Assembly (NCBI RefSeq): GCF_928368155.1 | Contig: NZ_CAKMRU010000001.1 | Location: 812,001-876,000 of the forward strand | Length of the DNA: 64,000 nucleotides | DNA from: Anaerococcus ihuae | Lineage (GTDB): Bacteria > Bacillota > Clostridia > Tissierellales > Peptoniphilaceae | Direction: 5' to 3' | Shown here: positions 63,893 through 64,000 of the stretch, piece after piece | Position numbering within the stretch: position 1 is the first letter of the stretch | Layout of the letters: each line of letters starts with the position of its first letter | The notes under the pieces: generated by a model | Databases searched by the model: none | What the model was told of the DNA's origin: nothing | Seen by the model: only the letters and a program-made list of their open reading frames with translations | Program-made: the position numbers and the translations under genes

Positions 63893-64000
63893 CTATTTTG
63901 CAACTTTAACCATACTTGGTCTTATAACTCTATCATTTAGTTTGTATCCTTTTTGATAGGTTTCTATAATATAATTTGATTTGAAATCTTCGTTTTCTTC
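63893..64000 (-). CDS. grpE: Nucleotide exchange factor GrpE, C-terminal end (cut by window)
   Basis: The frame entering from the right edge encodes [20 protein letters not shown] followed by MVKVAK and a TAG stop at 63893-63895. This is the standard end of GrpE, whose beta domain opens the DnaK nucleotide site. Twelve bases separate the stop from the dnaK start codon, giving the usual grpE-dnaK-dnaJ order. Confidence 0.92.
   Translation of the reverse strand, partial: EENEDFKSNYIIETYQKGYKLNDRVIRPSMVKVAK

Noticed and set aside
63881-64000. CIRCE element controlling dnaK
   Set aside because: Only the end of grpE is visible before dnaK. Any HrcA/CIRCE site would lie outside the window.

Overview
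The window reads as chromosome of a low-GC, anaerobic Gram-positive bacterium, most likely a Gram-positive anaerobic coccus of the Finegoldia/Anaerococcus/Peptoniphilus type. Support comes from strong A+T bias, an anaerobic (class III) ribonucleotide reductase, the SCIFF peptide and its radical-SAM maturase typical of Clostridia and relatives, Firmicutes-type heat-shock and NrdR control sites, and a surface protein whose best repeat closely resembles the albumin-binding GA module known from Finegoldia. Genus is inference; no rRNA is present.

Region 1 (about 1-18.5 kb) is accessory DNA stacked against the 3' end of a 23S rRNA uracil methyltransferase gene (rlmD/rlmCD family, 18482-19849, minus strand). 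The same short sequence, which encodes His-Val-Glu-Thr at the end of that gene, recurs at 18501-18520, 15541-15560 and 891-910. Two of these copies carry displaced methyltransferase 3' ends. This is the layout expected from repeated integration of serine-recombinase elements into rlmCD. The larger element (about 0.9-15.5 kb) carries a large serine recombinase, a TetR-led operon (nickel/oligopeptide-type importer, alpha/beta hydrolase, paired ABC exporter-fold proteins), a mobilisation remnant (MobC, an oriT-like hairpin, a truncated relaxase) and a row of broken genes. The smaller one (about 15.5-18.5 kb) carries an intact AbiE-type toxin-antitoxin pair and an orphan membrane protein. A decayed IS3-family element lies at the left edge.

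Region 2 (18.5-37.3 kb) is mostly minus-strand housekeeping: rlmCD, a DinG-like helicase, a wall-anchored albumin-binding-type protein, LemA and a TPM-domain protein, NrdG/NrdD with paired NrdR boxes, a DnaJ-like co-chaperone with ClpB behind a CtsR box, Apt, an LCP enzyme, a small membrane protein and an LTA-synthase-like protein. Region 3 (37.4-40.4 kb, plus strand) holds an Orn/Lys/Arg-type decarboxylase and the SCIFF pair. Region 4 (40.6-57.2 kb, minus) resembles the Bacillus fba-murA-rho-rpmE-prfA-prmC-ywlC-upp neighbourhood and also has recD2, comF, proS, a lone EIIA and tex. Region 5 (57.4-64 kb) has two uncharacterised membrane proteins, tRNA-Thr(CGT), mtaB, dnaJ, dnaK and the end of grpE.

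Repeats matter here. Two roughly 220-250 bp palindromic elements share end sequences and sit against terminators. A block near 22.3-22.6 kb has two hairpins with different stems but the same seven-base loop and the same leader.
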